From Pseudomonas kitaguniensis (GTDB taxonomy: Bacteria; Pseudomonadota; Gammaproteobacteria; Pseudomonadales; Pseudomonadaceae): a DNA stretch of 43,508 bases. Numbering within the stretch: position 1 is the first letter of the stretch; each line of letters starts with the position of its first letter. A program made the translations under genes and the position numbers. The notes under the pieces were generated by a model that saw only the letters and a list, made by a program, of their open reading frames with translations, was not told where the DNA came from and made no database searches. Location: contig NZ_VUAZ01000020.1 of NCBI RefSeq assembly GCF_009296165.1, forward strand, positions 1 to 43,508, read 5' to 3'. This document shows, one piece after another, positions 40,384 through 43,508 of this stretch.

Positions 40384-43300
40384 AAGGGAGTTTCAATTTA
40401 TCCGACTGGGCGCTCAAGCATCAGTCCTTCGTCTGGTACCTGATGTTCGTCGCGCTGCTGATGGGCGTGTTCTCGTACATGAACCTGGGACGTGAGGAAG
40501 ACCCCTCGTTCACCATCAAGACCATGGTGATCCAGACCCGCTGGCCGGGCGCCACCCAGGAAGAAACGCTCAAACAGGTGACCGACCGCATCGAGAAAAA
40601 ACTCGAAGAGCTCGACTCCCTCGACTACGTGAAAAGCTACACCCGGCCGGGCGAGTCCACGGTGTTCGTGTTCCTCAAGGACACCACCAGCGCCAAGGCC
40701 ATCCCCGAGATCTGGTACCAGGTGCGCAAGAAGATCGACGACATTCGTGGCACCTTCCCGCAGGGTTTGCAGGGGCCGTCGTTCAATGACGAGTTCGGTG
40801 ACGTATTCGGCTCGGTGTATGCCTTTACCGGCGACGGCCTGTCGATGCGCCAGTTGCGCGACTATGTTGAGCAGGTGCGCGCCGAGATCCGTTCGGTGCC
40901 GGGGCTGGGCAAGGTCGAGATGATCGGCCAGCAGGACGAAGTGATTTACCTGAATTTTTCCACGCGCAAACTGGCGGCCCTGGGGGTTGATCAGCGCCAG
41001 GTCGTGCAAAGCCTGCAGTCGCAAAATGCGGTGACGCCCGCCGGTGTGATCGAGGCCGGGCCGGAGCGCATTTCCGTGCGCACGTCGGGGCAGTTCGCCT
41101 CGGAAAAAGACCTGGCCAACGTCAACCTGCGGCTGAATGACCGGTTCTATCGTCTGGCCGACATTGCTGATATCACCCGTGGCTACGTCGACCCGGCGCG
41201 GCCGATGTTCCGCTTCAACGGCAAGCCGGCGATTGGTCTGGCCATCGCCATGCAGAAGGGCGGCAACATCCAGTCATTCGGCAAAGCCTTGCACACGCGC
41301 ATGGACGAGTTGACCGCCGACCTGCCGGTGGGTGTCGGCGTACACAAGGTCTCCGACCAGGCTGAAGTGGTCGAAGAGGCCGTCGGCGGCTTTACCAGCG
41401 CGCTGTTTGAAGCGGTGATTATTGTGTTGGTGGTGAGCTTTATCAGCCTCGGCATGCGCGCCGGGCTGGTGGTGGCGTGCTCGATTCCGTTGGTGCTGGC
41501 GCTGGTGTTTGTGTTCATGGAATACAGCGGCATCACCATGCAGCGGGTGTCGCTGGGTGCCCTGATCATCGCCCTCGGCCTGCTGGTTGACGACGCGATG
41601 ATCACCGTCGAGATGATGATCACGCGCCTGGAAAAAGGCGAAACCAAAGAACAGGCCGCGACCTACGCGTACACCTCCACGGCCTTCCCGATGCTCACCG
41701 GTACACTGGTCACGGTTGCGGGCTTCGTGCCGATCGGCCTTAACGCCAGTTCGGCGGGCGAATACACCTTCACGCTGTTCGCGGTGATTGCCGTGGCGAT
41801 GCTGGTGTCGTGGGTGGTGGCCGTACTGTTTGCGCCGGTGATTGGCGTGCACATCCTCAGCACCAACGTGAAACCGCATAACAACGAACCGGGGCGCATC
41901 GGGCGTGCCTTCAATGGCGGCATGCTCTGGGCCATGCGCAACCGCTGGTGGGCGATCGGTATCACCGTGGGGCTGTTTGTGGCGTCGGTGTTCTCGATGC
42001 AGTTTGTGCAGAACCAGTTCTTCCCGTCGTCGGACCGCCCGGAAGTTCTGGTGGACCTGAACCTGCCGCAAAACGTCTCGATCAACGAGACGCGCAAGGC
42101 CGTCGACCGCCTTGAAGCGATCATCAAGGACGACCCGGACATCGCGCGTTGGAGCACCTACATCGGCCAGGGCGCGATTCGTTTTTACCTGCCCCTCGAC
42201 CAGCAACTGGAAAACCCTTACTACGCGCAGTTGGTCATCGTCAGCAAAGGCCTGGAAGAGCGCAGCGCGTTGATTGCGCGCTTGCAAAAACGCCTGCGTG
42301 AGGACTTCGTCGGCGTCGGCAGCTATGTGCAGCCACTGGAAATGGGCCCGCCGGTGGGGCGCCCGATCCAGTACCGCGTGTCTGGCAAAGACACCGACCA
42401 GGTGCGTAAACACGCCATTGAGCTGGCGACATTGCTCGATCAAAACACCCACTTGGGCGAGATCATCTACGACTGGAACGAGCCGGGCAAAGTGCTGCGG
42501 GTCGACATCGCCCAAGACAAGGCGCGGCAACTGGGGCTGTCGTCGGAAGACGTGGCGCAGTTGATGAACAGCGTGGTCAGCGGCGCCTCGGTGACCCAAG
42601 TGCACGACGATATTTACCTGATCAACGTGGTCGGCCGCGCCGAAGACGCCGAGCGTGGTACGCCGGAAACCTTGCAGAACTTGCAAATCGTTACGCCCAA
42701 CGGCACCTCGATTCCACTGCTGGCCTTCGCCACCGTGCGCTATGAACTGGAGCAGCCACTGGTGTGGCGTCGCGACCGCAAGCCGACCATTACCGTCAAG
42801 GCCTCGGTGCGCGATGAAATGCAGCCCACTGACCTGGTGAAACAGCTGGCGCCGACCATCGAAAAATTCGCCGCGGGTTTGCCGGTGGGCTACAAGGTCG
42901 CCACTGGCGGCACCGTCGAAGAAAGCGGCAAGGCCCAAGGCCCCATCGCCAAAGTGGTGCCGCTGATGCTGTTCCTGATGGCGACGTTCCTGATGATCCA
43001 ACTGCACAGCGTGCAGAAGATGTTCCTGGTGGCGAGTGTCGCGCCGCTCGGCCTGATCGGCGTGGTGCTGGCGTTGATCCCGACGGGAACACCGATGGGT
43101 TTTGTGGCGATCCTGGGCATCCTCGCGCTGATCGGCATCATCATCCGCAACTCGGTGATTCTGGTGACGCAGATCGATGCCTATGAGAACGACGGCTATA
43201 CGCCGTGGGACGCGGTGGTGGAAGCCACCGAGCACCGGCGTCGACCTATCCTGCTCACCGCAGCGGCTGCCAGCCTGGGCATGATCCCGATTGCGCGCGA

Positions 43301-43445
43301 AGTGTTTTGGGGGCCGATGGCTTACGCGATGATTGGCGGAATCATCATTGCGACCTTGCTGACGTTGCTGTTCCTGCCGGCGCTCTACGTGGCCTGGTAC
43401 AAAATCCGCGAGCCGAAGAAAGACCAGCAGGAACAACACAGTTAA
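40380..43445 (+). CDS. triC: RND efflux pump inner membrane transporter (TriC-like)
   Basis: A 1021-residue RND pump. It starts LSDWALKHQSFVWYLMFVAL (first membrane helix) and has two large periplasmic loops. The proton-relay pair in helix 4 is present (LGLLVDDAMITVEMMI, Asp-Asp near 404-405). The second-half motif GILALIGIIIRNSVILVTQI leads to the conserved HRRRPILLTAAAASLGMIPI. The short C-terminal tail is normal. It expels hydrophobic compounds (triclosan in P. aeruginosa TriC) using the proton gradient through the two adaptors and a separately encoded channel. The substrate here is inferred from operon layout only. Length is close to TriC. Confidence 0.85.
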   Translation: MKGSFNLSDWALKHQSFVWYLMFVALLMGVFSYMNLGREEDPSFTIKTMVIQTRWPGATQEETLKQVTDRIEKKLEELDSLDYVKSYTRPGESTVFVFLKDTTSAKAIPEIWYQVRKKIDDIRGTFPQGLQGPSFNDEFGDVFGSVYAFTGDGLSMRQLRDYVEQVRAEIRSVPGLGKVEMIGQQDEVIYLNFSTRKLAALGVDQRQVVQSLQSQNAVTPAGVIEAGPERISVRTSGQFASEKDLANVNLRLNDRFYRLADIADITRGYVDPARPMFRFNGKPAIGLAIAMQKGGNIQSFGKALHTRMDELTADLPVGVGVHKVSDQAEVVEEAVGGFTSALFEAVIIVLVVSFISLGMRAGLVVACSIPLVLALVFVFMEYSGITMQRVSLGALIIALGLLVDDAMITVEMMITRLEKGETKEQAATYAYTSTAFPMLTGTLVTVAGFVPIGLNASSAGEYTFTLFAVIAVAMLVSWVVAVLFAPVIGVHILSTNVKPHNNEPGRIGRAFNGGMLWAMRNRWWAIGITVGLFVASVFSMQFVQNQFFPSSDRPEVLVDLNLPQNVSINETRKAVDRLEAIIKDDPDIARWSTYIGQGAIRFYLPLDQQLENPYYAQLVIVSKGLEERSALIARLQKRLREDFVGVGSYVQPLEMGPPVGRPIQYRVSGKDTDQVRKHAIELATLLDQNTHLGEIIYDWNEPGKVLRVDIAQDKARQLGLSSEDVAQLMNSVVSGASVTQVHDDIYLINVVGRAEDAERGTPETLQNLQIVTPNGTSIPLLAFATVRYELEQPLVWRRDRKPTITVKASVRDEMQPTDLVKQLAPTIEKFAAGLPVGYKVATGGTVEESGKAQGPIAKVVPLMLFLMATFLMIQLHSVQKMFLVASVAPLGLIGVVLALIPTGTPMGFVAILGILALIGIIIRNSVILVTQIDAYENDGYTPWDAVVEATEHRRRPILLTAAAASLGMIPIAREVFWGPMAYAMIGGIIIATLLTLLFLPALYVAWYKIREPKKDQQEQHS

Positions 43446-43483
43446 ACAGGTGGGTGGTTCAGTCAGCTTATCTGGTGACTGGT

Positions 43484-43508
43484 GCACCGCTATCGGGAGC
43501 AAGCCCGC
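43484..43508. repeat. REP arm cut by the window end
   Basis: CACCGCTATCGGGAGCAAGC followed by CCGC is one REP arm, 40 bases past the triC stop. The partner arm would lie beyond the window. Confidence 0.75.

Noticed and set aside
41274..43502. 742-codon open frame opposite triC
   Set aside because: Very long, but antisense to a well-conserved RND pump and rich in His and Arg with no domain; GC-rich codon use keeps this frame open.
1..43508. CRISPR array or insertion sequence
   Set aside because: No regularly spaced identical repeats with variable spacers and no transposase gene were seen; the repeats present are REP/REPIN elements.

Overview
The window looks like a chromosomal segment of a fluorescent Pseudomonas (P. 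fluorescens group). The grounds are the GC-rich coding style, the gene blocks gabD-gabT, desA / PAS-GGDEF-EAL, oscA-sbp-cysT-cysW-cysA, tonB-exbB-exbD and a two-adaptor RND pump like TriABC, and about ten copies of the short palindromic REP element (core around GCGGGCTTGCTCGCGAT or GGGGGCTTGCTCCCG) in the gaps between genes. From memory, several of these blocks also lie close together in P. aeruginosa (PA0156-PA0290); this was not checked by search.

Positions 1-5500 are an accessory island downstream of the 3' end of a tRNA-Arg(CCG) gene (5512-5588, minus). It holds an AT-rich two-gene unit (403-2819: an NdpA/YejK-like nucleoid protein followed 5 nt later by an unknown membrane-anchored protein), a small unknown protein, a coiled-coil protein and a decayed DUF927 helicase-like gene with at least two frameshifts and a damaged Walker B motif. 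The rest of the island lies left of the window.

5589-24143 is mostly core metabolism and regulation: GABA catabolism (gabD, gabT), a PAS-GGDEF cyclase, a membrane fatty acid desaturase (desA) divergent from a PAS-GGDEF-EAL protein, then the sulfate uptake cluster, in which cysW carries a one-base frameshift. Next come an Mpo1-like membrane protein, a Crp-family regulator, two exported proteins (transthyretin-like and GlcG/HbpS-like), a receiver-only response regulator, an AraC regulator divergent from a second desaturase, and a LysR regulator.

24301-30799 is a second variable region built around tonB-exbB-exbD. On one side is a minus-strand gene for a probable type III effector with a Cys/His pair, preceded by a perfect match to the HrpL promoter (hrp box). 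On the other side is a 984-residue toxin-like protein with a C-terminal DXD glycosyltransferase domain. The tonB leader itself holds a terminator-like hairpin and a second, competing hairpin.

31004-43508 carries a small alpha/beta hydrolase, a sigma-54 activator-like ATPase that lacks both the GAFTGA motif and a DNA-binding domain, an orphan MetQ-like binding protein, a complete polar amino acid ABC transporter (two permeases, ATPase, lipoprotein), an OLD/RecF-like ATPase, and the triABC-type efflux operon. AT-rich repeats sharing an 11-base core lie upstream of the hydrolase and of the MetQ-like gene, which suggests shared control.
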